Assembly (NCBI GenBank): GCA_001632425.1
Contig: KV425571.1
Span: 149,460-213,459, forward strand
Reading direction: 5' to 3'
Length of the DNA: 64,000 nucleotides
DNA from: Neolentinus lepideus HHB14362 ss-1
Lineage: Eukaryota; Basidiomycota; Agaricomycetes; Gloeophyllales; Gloeophyllaceae
This document shows, in pieces, positions 47,594 to 60,748 of this stretch; position 1 is the first letter of the stretch; every line of letters starts with the position of its first letter. Both the position numbers and the translations under genes were made by a program. The notes beneath the pieces are model-generated. The model searched no databases. It had not been told where the DNA came from and was given only the letters and a program-made list of their open reading frames with translations.

Positions 47594-50500
47594 GTGCTGA
47601 CAGCGTGCTGCGAAGGGTATTTAAATCCACTCCAACAGATGCAATGATGGTCCAAGAGCCGAGATAAAGTCTGGGAGGGGAAAGAGCGTGAACAAAAGAG
47701 CGCAGGCAGCCGCAGTAGTGTATTAAGTACCTGCGGGATATGGCAAACACGGAGAACAGTCTGCCCGCAGCGACTTTGCAAGACAGAAGCTCTGCACCTC
47801 AAACGGCCGATCCGTAACCGGTCATGACGCGAGCTCCGATGCGCACTGCGTTATTTTTGGAATTGCACGTGACTACATGCACAGACCACGGGATCGCGAC
47901 ACCGACGCGTTGCATCCCTCGTCGAAGTTACCTGCTGTCCCAAGTAAATGGAAGGGTGTTATTAAGGTGTACCTGTACACAGTTATTATGGCACGGAAAA
48001 AGTCTTCTGAAAGCATGTAGGTCGTTGCCAATAATCAGTCACGCTTGTTAATCTCCTTGATAGATATTGCCGCACACCTTTGAAAACCATATCAGCACTC
48101 CGATCTTGATAGACCCATCGGTGGTTGAAGCTTGATATGGTGAAGATGGCTGCATGCCCGAGGGTACTAGCGACCTCACACAACAGGATAGGGGGAGGAG
48201 TGAAGGGGGGAAGAGAGGGGCACGGAGCACGGTGAGGACCTTATAAAAGTTATATACAGCGGATCTTGAATTAGTGAAAGGATGTGACATAGCACCAAGT
48301 ATGGCATGTGTCATAGAAGACTCCAGATGAGGACGTTGACCTCCCAAATATGACGTAGTATCGAAGAGCCCGCGCTTCCCGTCCATGACAGTCGACTCTC
48401 GATATACTTAGAGCATTAATATTTATTTATTACTTGCCGTGCATAGACTTTGATTGTGGAAATGTGATGCTACTCACTATGCATGGTAAGTACTTGCAAT
48501 TGGCCGTGACCATATACATAACAGGTTTCCTCCATTCAATGTCATATCAGTCAGGTTCCCGTAATATGGAAGAAACGATGTCATAGTTGTATGATATGTG
48601 AAACGTATATCTTCCATGCTATTGCATCAGTTTTGTCCTCGACACCGCAGAGGGGACATTCAGAGTCCTTTCCTTTTCCCTGGGCAGGCAATACAACACT
48701 TGCGGTGCCTTCAAGACGCGGCACCAGTATAACTGGCCTCTTGGAGTGTCTAGCTCGACACGATTTCACCTGTTAAAAGAAAACCCTGACGTCGGCGAAG
48801 GCTAGCGGCTTTAAGATGGCCCACTCTCGCTTCCCGCCAACTCCCTCTGATTACACATGGGGTTAACGGAGTCTATACTCTGTACTACGCCGTTCGACGA
48901 ATGCGCATCAGACATGGTAAGCGGCGTTTCGGGAGAATGCTGAGACTCAGGAAGAAGGTACTATCATCTACATATCAACTATCTGCTCACGAGGATATAT
49001 TTCCTGAGTTGACCGACCAATATTATCGTTTCCAGCACAGGCAAGCCGAGACTATTGGGCACCCCAAACAGAACTAGTCAGCCTTTCATAAACAAGTGGA
49101 GGGAGTACGCCACTCGCACCTATCATGCCCTTCCATTCTCAACATACCAGCTTACTGGCACATATAGACACCGAAACATGGGATCCCAACAGGACGGTCG
49201 GAAGACCACCGTGGCCATCGACACCAGACACATCTTCGACGGCGTTCGGAACCACCTCTTGTACAGCCAGAACCAAGCGTCGCCAGGTCGAGTCTGCATC
49301 TCACGCAGCGGAGGGTATGCCCGCGCATCCCCGGACATGGCGTACAATTCCCCCGCTGGCATGTCGTTTCTTTAGGTGTGGTACGTGAGCCTTAGCTTAC
49401 ATACACACGTGCGTGCGGTGGCCCACATTGGTATTGCGGTATTGACTCGCGTTTCCGCTGAGGGGCATCACAGCTGTTTGAGCCCGACGGCGGACATACT
49501 TGATTCTTGAACGACAGAGGGTCCTGCGATGTCGAAACGTTCGTGATGTAGTCCAAGAGGGTTTAGTCGTATGGTAGGTCGAGGGGATTCCAGACCAAGC
49601 TTCCTAGACGTCCAAGTCGCGGTTGAACAACAACACTCGCGAGAGACAAATGGATTTGTGAGGCCATCCTAATCTCACCTCCAGTGGTGGCCGGCATGTA
49701 GTCAGTTCTACCTCCTCAGAAGGCGAGTTCAGCGTTTGCACGGGTTATCTTCGCAGCACCGGTTATTAATTACATCCCGTGGCTCAATCACGAACAGACA
49801 CGACCGCACCGTCGACGATATGTGTCAAAGTCCTGGGCACTACTGAAGCCTAGGGAAGAATGAGTTGACCGGATCACCCTTGGAAGCACCACGGCCAGGT
49901 GAAGACTTCGATTTTTGGCTCCAAGACTGTGCTGCTGATAATTTGTCCTACTCGGAGCTTATGCAGCATCGACACGGCGTCAGTGGTGAGACGTACTGAA
50001 ATTAGCGAGGCGCTATAATTATGGTCCAGAACTGAGTTTGGGTAAGGAAACAACAATGGTCCGTCAGCGTCGTCGCCCGGTTATACTGACACTTACACAC
50101 AGACCTGAGTAACGCACGTATGACCAACGGCATCCAGTTCGTATCGCGGCAATCAGATCTAACCATCAAGTTCGACTTGGGCTTCGAGTTGCATGGAAGA
50201 TGGAGACCATAGAGGCCGCAGGACATACCGGTTTCATGTGTCCTGAAGGAACGAAAGGCACCGCGGAAGTGAACACGGGCGCAAAAAATAACAGCACTTC
50301 GGCATTGGTCACCGGTGCGACGGTTTGTTCGAAGAACAGGGTCCATGGGCCTGAATTTGTATGATCGCGATAGTTCTGCGTGACTTTGGTGAGTACATGT
50401 CGATGGTCCTGACTCCTTTGGGTGCCATAGAGTCGGCGCAGATATAGAGAGCAGAGTCTTGAGTCTTGGATCTCTTCAAGACGGATTTCGATGGTGGATC

Positions 50501-51232
50501 TCATATGATCATGCAGGTCGTAGCCTAAAGATCGGCCAGGCAAGCAGAGACAGCGACCATCCCCACTGAGGGGAGGTGGTTCGTACCTCCATGACGGTGG
50601 ACCACGCGCTCGTGAGCAAGAAAAGACTCTGACATGGATTGTAATGCCGAATACACCATACCTGTCAGGTCAGTCTGAAAGGCACATTATCGAAGATGTG
50701 CTGACACTATACCGTGGCGACCGAGTCTTATCGTGGCTTCGTCTTCCATACTAGTTATGCTTGCGCCCGGACACCGGCAAAGGAACCAATCAGAGTAATG
50801 CCCTAGAAACACAGTCGTGTTCATCATTGCCTCGGTGTGGGTAAAGCTATGCATAGGAATGCGTAGGAGACCCTCCGCATGAAGATTTTAGCCCTCGGAC
50901 GCCGATGTTTTCCAGTTCGCCGAAATCAAGATGACCGGAAGGCAATAGTCCCGTTGAATACAGTATCGACGTTTCAACGTACCACACAATTGATCTTCGG
51001 ACGTGATCGCAGCTGTGTGACATCTTTGGCTCCGTTCGGTTTCACGGCCACGCCGCGGCGCCCCAAAGGCCAAAGCCAAGTTCGTCGCGGCGCGGCAGTG
51101 TGGCAGGGCATTTCCGAGCGTTGGATTGGCTGAAGGGGCGTCGTCCGAACGCTGCCTTAGGGTATCGATGAGTACGGACGTTTCGAAAAGTCCTCTGCAG
51201 TGCATCACGTGAGAGCCAAACAAACCGAAAGA
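47594..51232. other. Large intergenic region, nothing firmly recognised
   Basis: About 3.6 kb without a supported gene. A coding-like plus-strand stretch near 49050-49375 has no recognised family and no clear splice structure. Confidence 0.45.
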
Positions 51233-51762
51233 GGTACTATCATTGGACGGGAGTTGCAAAAAATCCTGTAAATCGCCATACAGCGTCGGCTGTGCTCGAC
51301 ATTCTAATTATCGGTTTCCATAGCATCATGCATTGTCATCCTACGAACATGATTATATTTTTTCGTACTTTTACATCTAACGCTACGAGTACAGGAGAGA
51401 TATCCCGGGTTGTGGACGAGAGTTGCAAAAATGTTCCTTAAACGTCCTCAGCAGGTACTTCTATGCTTATCGGGTGGGTAACTTGGACAAAAGAATAGTA
51501 GATATATTTATTCTAGACTTGAATTTGAGGTCCATGCTTTATATGCCAGACTTGTTTACATGCTCCGATCAGTATCGAGGCATAGGTATCTCGACTAGCA
51601 ATCCTTACCAGACAAGTTCTCTTTTAATTCCGCTCCATGAACAGTAATATCCCAGTCTATATCTATGTGTCTGTAGTGGTCCCAAATCTTTGCGTTTTCT
51701 TGGACAGTGTACCGGGTCGGATGGGCGTTGCAAAATTGCAACTCCCGTCCAATGAAAGTACC
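51233..51762. mobile_element. MITE-like element with 27-bp inverted repeats
   Basis: The arm at 51233-51259 (GGTACTATCATTGGACGGGA followed by GTTGCAA) matches the reverse complement of 51736-51762 at 26 of 27 positions. The 476 bp between them have no coding capacity. A related GACGAGAGTTGCAAAA lies inside near 51415. Size and structure fit a miniature inverted-repeat transposable element, but a target-site duplication is not obvious. Confidence 0.65.
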
Positions 51763-52110
51763 AACGGGAGGTCTCTGATGACCCAGGGCCCACGGAGAGT
51801 CGTGTCATCCAAGCCCAATATTCATCACAATCGGCGCCGGATGCTCGGCTACATATTAGCGTGGCAGAAATCAAAGAATACACAGCACTACCAGTATAGC
51901 TACGGTCGGGTGCAAAAAGTAACAATGGACTTAACTTTATTCTGAAAGAGGCTTTTGTGTACGCTTCTGCCGATTAAACTGTCTTTCAAGTTCCCCTAAT
52001 GGTCAACGGTATGGAACTAGGGGACTATCGTCATGACGAGAGGGACGGTTCTTTATGCTTCAAACCCGGTTGACCTCCGAATACATATTTGATGACAAAA
52101 TCCTGCGAGC

Positions 52111-52116
52111 TATAAG
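52111..52116 (+). promoter_or_regulatory. TATA-like element of the terpene synthase gene
   Basis: TATAAG lies 112 nt upstream of the ATG at 52223. Confidence 0.4.
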
Positions 52117-52222
52117 ATGCAGGAGAGCTGCAGTAGACGAACTGACATCACCTTAAAGCCCTCGCCCTCATACGACAGTCATTTGACCCACACCTCCCCA
52201 CATCATCACGAACTGTAACAAG

Positions 52223-53568
52223 ATGGGTGCCCAAGCCAACATTGACATTTCCAGGGCGGAGGTGCCAACGTCGAAGTGGTCCTCAATATCCAAAGTAGTG
52301 GATCCCACCCACGATAAGCTCTCCGGTGAGGGTTCAGTCGATTATATCACCCGTCTTCGGCACCTTCTTCACGAAATCGGCCACCGTTACGAGCCACCAC
52401 CACCTCAGGATGAAGAATTCGATAATATCTTCCACGAGTGGATGCTGACCGTCGTCCGGCCAGTCTTGGGCTGGAACGACGAGAAGCTGGCTGCTCTGGA
52501 GGATCAGGGTTCTCGAGTTGTCATTCGCGCCTATCCTCATGCAGACAGGGAGATGAAGCTCATCATCAGCAAATTGACAGCTCTAGCCATAGTCATCGAC
52601 GACTCTCTTGAGGACGAGCAGATGTACGAGCAGATAACGATGTTCTCCCACAACCTCTACGTGGGGCAGCCCCAGCCGGCCAATACCATCCTTCCTCTTT
52701 ACGAGGAGTGCATCCGCGAACTGTCAGCGATCTATGGCGTCGACCCTGTTTTGAGAGGCTTGGGTGTCCCGCCTTGGATCGCGTTCGTGGACGCCTCATC
52801 GCTGGAAAAAAGGATATCGACGGTGGACGAGGCATTGCGTGCTAGCCCGTGGGACACAGGGTATCAACGTCTATCCGAGTGTCAGCGCCAGCGCGGTGAT
52901 ACCACCAATGAACTAAGTTCTATGAAGCTAGATCGACAGGCGGTCAAGTTGTAAGGACAAGCTGGGTATTTTTCGAGCAGACACTGACATGTAAACTCTG
53001 TTCTAGCCCATATTTCCTTCGGCAAAAAACTGCGATTGGCGAAGCATATGCTGCCGCAATTTTCAAAGCATACAGAACGCAGGAATTGCCTCTGACACGA
53101 TACATCAAAGCAATTCCTGATGCCAACTTCACCATTGTACGTGGCTCGCATGGAGATCGAGACAGTTCGTTGATCTTAGCTTGATAGGAAATCATGAACG
53201 ATTTACTTTCATTCCACAAGGAGGAATTGGAGGGCGAAAAGATCAACTTGATCCAGCTCTTGACGCAAAGTATACGCTCAGATCGGTCTACCACTGGCGG
53301 CAGCGAGTGGGACTCGAACGACACATTCAACCTGCTGTGCAATCAGGTTAGGGATGCGTTCGAGAGAGTAGACAGCTTGCTCCGCTTGCACGAGTTCGAC
53401 ACAGACGCCTCCAAAGAGTTCATTGCTGGTGATGATGCGGATAGAGCAATGGATTACGAGATTGCCAGACAGTGGAGAGGCTGGAGGGATGGTTATATTT
53501 CTTGGCATCTCGAGTCAAGTAGGTATAAGTTGGACTTCTTGAGACCAACAAAGTTCCATGAACAGTAG
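52223..53568 (+). CDS. TRI5-like class I sesquiterpene synthase
   Basis: Predicted to cyclise farnesyl diphosphate with Mg2+ in the cytosol; the product cannot be deduced. Three exons, 52223-52950, 53007-53136 and 53188-53568, give 412 aa, near the family length. The first metal-binding motif is VIDDSLEDE (about residue 130), the trichodiene-synthase-type DDSxxD form. The second is MNDLLSFHKEE (about residue 288), a full NSE motif. FPYFLRQKTAIGEAYA is the helix before it, and RDGYISWHLE with YKLDFLRP closes the protein. It is the intact relative of the pseudogene at 6058-6638. No P450 or transporter is adjacent. TRI5-like sequences are common in Agaricomycetes, and membership alone does not imply trichothecene production. 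Confidence 0.9.
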
Positions 53569-54158
53569 ACAGCGTACCCACGGTGTAGTTCCTGATTGCC
53601 CCTTCCCAGCTGACCTCAACCGTCTCGATAAGAGGGTCGCATTTGATTGGTGCGCGACTTTTCCACCCATTAGACTACTTTGTATTCTTGTATTTATGCA
53701 CCCCCAATAAAATCTCATTAGGCTGAGCTTCGCGAGACACGGTTACCAGCACCGTCCGAGACGTTCAAGTTCCAGAGTCCAGACGAAGAATGGGGCAAGT
53801 CGGAAGTACTGCATTGGCCCTGCGATTGTCGTAAGGTTTCGATAGACAACGATAAATAAAAGATACTGCTAGTAGTAAAGCCCGGAGACACCCCAGTTCG
53901 CCATGCATTGACTTAGCAGAGATCGTAAAGTGCAAACGCGCCTAAACGCGCTTCTCCTGGCGCCGGTAATGTCCGAAGCTTTGTCTGCAGACGGATGGAT
54001 CAGTATGTATGAGTTCTTCAACTCGAATCCCTGGGATATGGATGCAAATACAAAGTCCTGGTGGTGTCCTACTGTGCAGCACCGTGGGAGTTGTATGTGT
54101 GGCATGCGGTAGACTTGTTGTGGCTGGGATGGTATTGGATATTGTGATAGCACTCTCA
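53569..54158. other. Intergenic, downstream of the terpene synthase
   Basis: No gene is recognised between the terpene synthase and the tRNA-like sequence. Confidence 0.5.
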
Positions 54159-54231
54159 GGCCGGATAGCCTAGTAGTTAAGGCATCTCTACCGAAGATGT
54201 GAGGACCCGGATTCGAATCCGGTCTCACCTT
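54159..54231 (+). tRNA. tRNA-like sequence with box A and box B, possibly a pseudogene or SINE head
   Basis: TAGCCTAGTAGTTAAGG matches the internal promoter box A and forms a D-arm. CATCT-CTACCGA-AGATG forms a perfect 5-bp anticodon-type stem with a 7-nt loop. GGATTCGAATCC is close to box B, in a palindrome CCGG...CCGG. TTTT follows shortly. However, the 5' GGCCGGA does not pair with the 3' TCTCACC, and the T-loop spacing is off by one, so no complete cloverleaf forms. A degraded tRNA or tRNA-derived repeat is more likely than a working tRNA. Confidence 0.45.
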
Positions 54232-55079
54232 GATTTTGGGGTTTTAACACAAGGCACGCCACAAACTTAATAAAGTTACCGGGAGTAAGCGCTGGGTGAC
54301 ACAGCTCCGTTCACCAGACTCTACATCTTTCACATAACCTCTCGACCAACGATGATTGGATGGCAGCAATTCGATGCAATTGAGGTGCGTCTCTGGCAAG
54401 AACGATACTCAGTATTACTTGAAAATAACGAGTCACTACTATAATTCCTTTCAGAGATCTGCCACAGATGAGCTCTACGCTACAGAAAAAACGTTTGAAA
54501 TGACAGAGACTTCCGCCTTTTTTGCGCGCCGCTGACGTCGCAATGCGACCGTCCTCGGTAGAAGTGGACAATACAGATTTCTACCTCGGTACATCGAGTA
54601 CTGGGCCCGTGGTGCTCAGAAGATGGAGGCCAAAACATTCAGAGGCCTATGTGCAAGGGTTCAAAAAGGTAACTTACTTGGACCCTTGTGATGGTCGTGG
54701 GGCACTGAATTGCTTCCGGACACTACTCCATGTGGCCCTAGGATGGGCATCTTTGGACCATCCTAAGTTACTATGTTAGGATTCCTAACATAGTCCCGCT
54801 GCATGGTCTACACGGACGCACGGGATCCCCACTTGCCATTATAATCCCAGCGTATTCCCAGGGAAATGCCGCAGTAAATTTCATGACAAGCTTTGGAGCT
54901 ATCCTTCGAATAGTGCGTTCTTGTACTCGTCTCTAAACCACTCTGATTATGCCTGCCACAGTTGTGTGGCGTAGCCAAGGCACTGGCATATATGTATACC
55001 CGGTCTATCGCCCACGGGAGTATCAGAGGAGTCGGTGCTATACCTTCTGTCTTCACCAGTACTAGCTGACGAGGAACCC
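54232..55079. other. Intergenic, nothing firmly recognised
   Basis: Contains AT-rich flank of the tRNA-like sequence and, toward the end, weak traces that may belong to the kinase fragment. Confidence 0.4.
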
Positions 55080-55537
55080 AGTCCAACGTCTACATTGCTG
55101 ACAATGGCCAGGCCGTCCTCTCGAATCGCTTAAGTGGCCTGGATCGATAGTTCGAAGAATCAAGCGCGCTTTGGAGGTGCGACCACACAAAGAAGACGTT
55201 ACCCTCGCCGCAGACGTGTACACCTTTGGCATGACAATGCTAGAGGTAAGCCATACCACAAGTCGTGATAACGTATCATTCCTGACGGAGGTGCATGCGC
55301 TGAACCATTCCAGGGATCCCGGACAGGCAGCTTCCGCGGCGTTTATCTCATGGCGAGCGAGCTTCGAAGCCTACTAGCTGTCAGCTAATTACAGATAAGA
55401 TGTGGCATCTGCTGGGAGCTTTCTGGCACCAAGACCCGGTACGTAGGCCGTCTATGGTTGAGGTACGTCGACAACTTGAGGAGATTAGGAAAGATCTCGA
55501 GAGCAGAACAACCACACCTGGGAGGAGTCTGCGATAG
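55080..55537 (+). pseudogene. Fragment of a protein kinase C-lobe
   Basis: Plus-strand pieces resemble the end of a tyrosine-kinase-like Agaricomycete kinase. NVYIADNGQAVLSNR takes the place of the DFG strand but lacks DFG. AADVYTFGMTMLE (55210-55250) is the usual DVYxFGMTxLE helix. WHQDPVRRPSMVEVRRQLEE (55420-55490) is the C-terminal RP motif. Stops and frame changes lie between them and the N-lobe is missing. Confidence 0.65.
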
Positions 55538-55716
55538 TCAGGTACAGAGTCGAAGTCCTGGTATCTAGGTCACTATACTGTATCTGATAGACTCTTCAAA
55601 GAGTACAGTGGAGATGGCACGATCTGACTAGTAAACCACACGCACAATATACATTGATAGCGTACCGAGGATGTGGCTGCGAAGAGCTGGCACGATCAGC
55701 AGAACAACGCCGGCAC

Positions 55717-57076
55717 TTAGCTAGCTGATTCGCCTTTCTCCTTATTCTTCTTCTTTTTCTTCTTCTTCCGCTCAGAGCCATCGCCTTCCCCAGAGGGCAC
55801 AGCTCCCTTGTCCCCTGTGTCCAGCGCTCGCTTTCTGCTGTTTCCGCTTCCAGCACTCCCTGCTGCGGGCTGATTTGTGGCAGGTACAGACTCTGAACTT
55901 GGTGTGACCTCCGTTGCTGGCAAAGTGTCGGAGACCGCAGGGACGATTGGGGTGTCTGCTTGGATTGGAGGGACTGCCGCTGGTTGCACCGCTTGCTGAG
56001 GTATGACAATCTTTGGTTCTGAGAGGATAGCCCGGTACGTCCGGCGTGTTTCTACAGTAGCCGCGAATGTTACAAAATTCGTGAAAGCGGACATGACATG
56101 GACTGTACGTACGCGCTTTCACAACTAAAGATTTCGGGATCGTCGTCGCAGCATGGTGGGCAACATCTTGCGGGAGTCCGAGTAGCGTGGTCCTAAACGC
56201 AACGATAACAACGTGTGTCAAGAGCGTTGTGTGTCAGTGCGAATCCCACTCACAAATTTGCAACGTCTCGTGGGGCACGCAGATCCCACTCAGCATTGAT
56301 ACCGCCACTCACAAGCACGCCCTTCCCCTTCGTAACCCTCACCAGCTCCCTCGCCCCTGCCCACCAATTTCTCTTGCCCGCCTCGCCACCATCTTCCGCA
56401 CCGAGTGCACCAGCATAATTTATTTCGAATACGGCTCCGTTCTTGATAGCTGTTCTGACGATCGTGTGTTTGAGATGGAATGGGAGACGCGGGAGTGAAA
56501 GTGGAAGGGAGATTATGTGTGTGGTGAGAGGTGACGGCAAGGTATGAGTCAGACAAGCTACTGAGAAGCTTCCGGAAGTGGTGGGTGTTAGTGCGAGGAT
56601 ATCGTATGGTGCGACGAGTGGTTGGTGGTTGTTGGTCTACGAGAGATCAGCAGACCGTAGGACACATTCAAGACGGCGACTCACTAGGCCGAATCCCTTT
56701 TCGCTCTCATCATCTAAGATTATAGTCAAACGCTTCAGGTACACAACGTCGGTCCGTTTTCGAAGCTGCAAAAGCAGTGGATCTAGGATATTGATGTGTG
56801 TTTTGGGGTCGATTTTCTTTTGCACGGTCTGATTGAATGCAATGACAGAGTATCCTACTATACAATTCAAGTTAACCTGCAATCTTGGAAACCAATCTGG
56901 TCATGAAAATACTGACAATGTACTAAGAGGTCGATTCTGTGTTCTATTGCAGCAATCTGTGTAGCTGGGTAGGACACTGCGACGGGTACCATGGGTAGTT
57001 TGCCCTTTCCTTTGTTTAATTGGTTTTGACGGTTAAAAGGAGGACCCGGAATTGGGACATTCAGGTCGAAGAACAT
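55717..57076 (-). CDS. rpp1: RNase P/MRP protein subunit Rpp1/p30
   Basis: Subunit of nuclear RNase P and RNase MRP, which process tRNA 5' ends and rRNA. Five exons on the minus strand: 57076-56917, 56857-56685, 56636-56254, 56192-56113 and 56051-55717, 376 aa, phases consistent. It starts MFFDLNVPIPGPP. Family blocks are LGYSVIAFNQTV, YLKRLTIILDDES, PYDILALTPTT, LPFHLKHTIVRTAIKNGAVF with EINYAGAL, WWAGARELVRVTKGKGVLVS, DLRAPRDVANL and RRTYRAILSEPKIVIP. The TIM-barrel fold of p30 is covered fully. The C-terminus is a low-complexity Pro/Ser tail ending in a poly-Lys run, typical of nuclear or nucleolar proteins. Long upstream frames were rejected because the family starts at this Met. Confidence 0.93.
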
Positions 57077-58395
57077 TTTGGACTTGGTTGCATCCAACAG
57101 TGATACAGTAGGGCTGAAGAGGAGACTCAGGTCAACCGCGCGCGAGATGTCGAAAGACAGAACGCGATAGCGGCGTACGAGGGCGTACGTCTCTTGGACT
57201 GCCGCCGCGATCTCTGGTCCTGCTTCATGACATTTGTCCTCAACTTCATTGCTCTCTAACGAGATCCTTTTTATACTCGGATCATGGACCACAGAACTGC
57301 GAATCCCGAAGAATACCGTGTCCGGGATGGCTATTTCATCATTTCGATACCGCTTTTGTTGTCCTGCGTTTTAATGGCTCGTCTTCTAACTGGCTGGCAG
57401 AACAATACTGTGATGTGTTGACATCTACGAGCGTATCGTAGTGACGCAATCATCCCAGTATTTTTTTTTTGGCAGACCAGCACCGACTCGGGTGCTATCG
57501 CCGCCAGCTATCAACGATCCAAGCATGGACTCCCTTGCAGCTACACACATTCTATTTATCCGGACACTGGTGATCTTTCCGGGCAACTGCTTCAGTTGCG
57601 CGACCCCGCTGATGATCTGCTCATCGCTTTCTGGTATACGAGGGGCTCTGGGCCCCAATGATGTATCATTATATGCCGGTCGTCAACTGCAAGTCTCCCC
57701 ACGCAGCTTTCACTGACTTGATAAACTCCTGTCTACGCTTGTCACATCCTGATGCTGACTTTCGCATTCCAAGTATATGTCTCGTCTGTAAAGGCCTACT
57801 ATCAAAATCCCATCAGGTCGTGTAAAAGTCGTGCGACCAATATTTCTTTGTGCCTCCCACCTGTCCAGCTTATGAACGGAGAAACTCTAATGATATCTCG
57901 CCCCATGTGGGCTTTGTGGCACTGCATCCGTTCGGGACAGCCTTTTGTGTCGAGGCGGTAACTGCGCTTACAAAAATGACCACCCAGTTGTTCAACAGCC
58001 AATTGGCAATGTTGGTCCTGCTTCTTTTCCTACGGAGGCCAATTTTGGTTTATTACACTTCTCAACTATCTTGGTCTTCCTGGCCTTGGCCTGAATTCTT
58101 GTGGTCTAAACTCTACATTCTTTCGGCTACTAGACAACGAACTCACCCGACCTCTGCAAGTCGGTCACATCACGGTTCCTGCTGCTCTATACGTTGAGAA
58201 ATGAGTTTCTCGATCTGAGCTGATCTCAAGGGGCTGCTTTATGTGCGGACCATGCTGCATCCGTCGGGACGTGCGAATATCTTCCACGACCATTGCTATA
58301 AGCATGGTGAGTCTAAGAATACGTCTCGAATTCTGGTTTTGCTTATAACGCTGCCGTATAACAGTCTCTCCCTTCGAGCACACCTTGCCCCCACC
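57077..58395. other. Intergenic between divergent genes
   Basis: Holds the promoters of the Rpp1 gene (minus) and the sedolisin gene (plus). A minus-strand frame near 57658-57425 is unassigned. Confidence 0.45.
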
Positions 58396-60748
58396 ATGTT
58401 GTTCTTGCGTCTTGTATCCTTAGTCCTTTTGTCGGGGTCTGGCGTCGTCCTTGCTGAACCACGCATCTCTCCAAGTGTCATCCACGAGAAACGCACCTAC
58501 ACGCCGGCAGGATGGTCACGCGCCCGCCGTCATGAAGCTTCTGCAATCCTTCCTCTTCGTATTGGTCTTGTGCAGAGCAACATGGACAAGCTGGAGGAGC
58601 TCTTACTTGATGTCTCATGGCCAGAGTCCCCTAACTATGGCAAGCACTGGTCGGTTGGAAAGGTGGTGGAGACTTTTTCTCCTAGCCGCGAGACCGTTGA
58701 TACTGTTCGAGGTTGGCTTGGCGATTCTGGCATTGAGCCTTCTCGTATCAAACTCTCTGGAGCCAAGACGTGGATTGAGATCAATGTAACCGTTGAAGAA
58801 GCTGAGCGCCTCCTTGGGACTGAATACCACGTTTATTCGCACTCGTCTGGGAAGGAGCACGTTGGTAAGATCTCGGTATCATCTGTTGCCTGATATCGTC
58901 GTCTGACTCTCCATTTTCACCGCACAGCCTGTGATTCTTATGAGCTGCCTGAACATGTCAGCAAGCATGTGGACATCGTTCTGCCTTCGATCCATTTTGA
59001 CGCTGTGGTCAAGCGGGATGGTGGCAGCAGCCATACCCTGAGTAACATTGGTCAGCCCGGTGTTGGTCTTGTTCCCAAGACTACAGGGACAATCAGTAGT
59101 ATCCTCACTGAGCTGGAGACTTGTGACGAGCAGATTACTTTAGCTTGCTTGAGAGCCCTCTACGAAGTTGTTTACGTGCCCGTTGCTACTAGCAAGAACA
59201 GTTTCGGGATTGGTAAGCACGGACGTGCGGACATGAGATGACTTTGGCTGATCATAGTTATGTAGTCGAGTATACCCCTCAGGCATATCTTCAGACGGAC
59301 CTGGACATGTTCTTCGGTAACTTCACTCCGAACTTGGTTGGCACGGCACCCACAATGGCGTCTATCGACGGGGGCTATGCGCAGACTGAGTACACTGGCT
59401 TTGATTATAATGGAGAAAGCGATCTAGATCTGCAATATGGCATGTCTCTGGTCGATCCTCTACCTGTCACTCTGTACCAGACCGGTGACATGGTCGAAGG
59501 TACGATCCCTCGAACTCTGATTTCGCGCCTTTACGACCCTTATCTTGTTTCCAGGTGCTTCGTTCAACAATTTCCTTGACGCTATTGATGGCTCGTTCTG
59601 CGCCTTCGAGGGTGGTGATGATCCTTACTATGATGCCACATACCCCGATCCCTACGGCGGTGGATACGAGGGTGCGTCATGGTGTCTTCTTGCGGTGAAC
59701 CTAATAATTCACCAAGTCCATCAGGTCCGGAGAACTGTGGTACCGCCACTCCCGCATATGTGATCTCGACTTCCTACAGCTACAATGAAGCGGATCTTTC
59801 TCCTGCATATGCTGCACGACAGTGTGCTGAGTATGCGAAGCTCGGCTTGATGGGTACCACAGTGCTCTACAGTTCCGGCGACGATGGTGTGGCCGGCAAT
59901 GACGACCTGTGCTTGAACTCCGATGGTAAGAGGGCATATCTTTGGGTCTGTTGTGTTTCAGCTACGATTGAGTTTGGGTCTAGGCTCGCAAACGGCGAAT
60001 GGCACGATGTTCAATCCCGGTTTCCCTGGCACTTGCCCATACATTACTTCTGTTGGTGCTACTCAAGTAAATCCGGGCGCGAGCGTCGCCGAACCAGAGA
60101 GTGCATGCATGCAAGTCATCTACAGCGGTGGAGGTTTCAGCAACTATTTCGCGATGCCATCCTACCAAGCGTCTGCAGTTGAGTACTACCTGACTACTTA
60201 CCCGCCACCTTACTCCACCAGCCAATACAATGCCACTGGGGTGAGTGCGATACCACTTGTAGCACTGACATCAGCTGACCCCTACGATATCTAGTCGAGG
60301 GCCTTCCCTGATGTTTCTGCCAACGGGTGAGTGCCGTCGTACATGGGAAGGGCACAGTTCTGATTTAGCTACACGACATAGTGCCAACTACGTCGTTGCC
60401 ATTGACGGAGACTTCTACCTTGTCTACGGCACCTCAGCATCGTCTCCAGTCACAGGATCCATCTTGACTCTTGTGAACGATGCTCGCCTGGCAGCTGGCA
60501 AAAGCCCAATCGGTTTCATCAACCCTACCGTACGTCTTTGGCTCGCATTTCGCTGAGATGGGTTTCTAATACGCCATGTATAGATATATTCGTCTGCGTT
60601 TTATGGCGCGTTTAACGATATCACCACCGGGAGCAACCCAGGATGTGGCACTATCGGCTTCAATGCGACTGCTGGTTGGGATCCAGCCACCGGTTTGGGC
60701 ACTCCTAACTTCCCGCAGTTACTCGCGAGATGGTTAGCTCTGCCTTAA
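58396..60748 (+). CDS. Sedolisin family (S53) serine-carboxyl peptidase, tripeptidyl-peptidase-like
   Basis: Secreted acid peptidase. Nine exons: 58396-58864, 58928-59212, 59266-59499, 59555-59671, 59725-59925, 59984-60240, 60295-60326, 60382-60529 and 60584-60748, 635 aa, phases consistent. Signal peptide [17 protein letters not shown] is followed by a pro-kumamolisin activation domain ([20 protein letters not shown], about residues 70-190). Catalytic Glu and Asp are in ESDLD, the oxyanion Asp in [10 protein letters not shown], and the nucleophile Ser in [20 protein letters not shown] is the usual C-terminal calcium-site block. Such enzymes degrade extracellular protein at acid pH, which fits a wood- or litter-decaying fungus. 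Confidence 0.94.
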
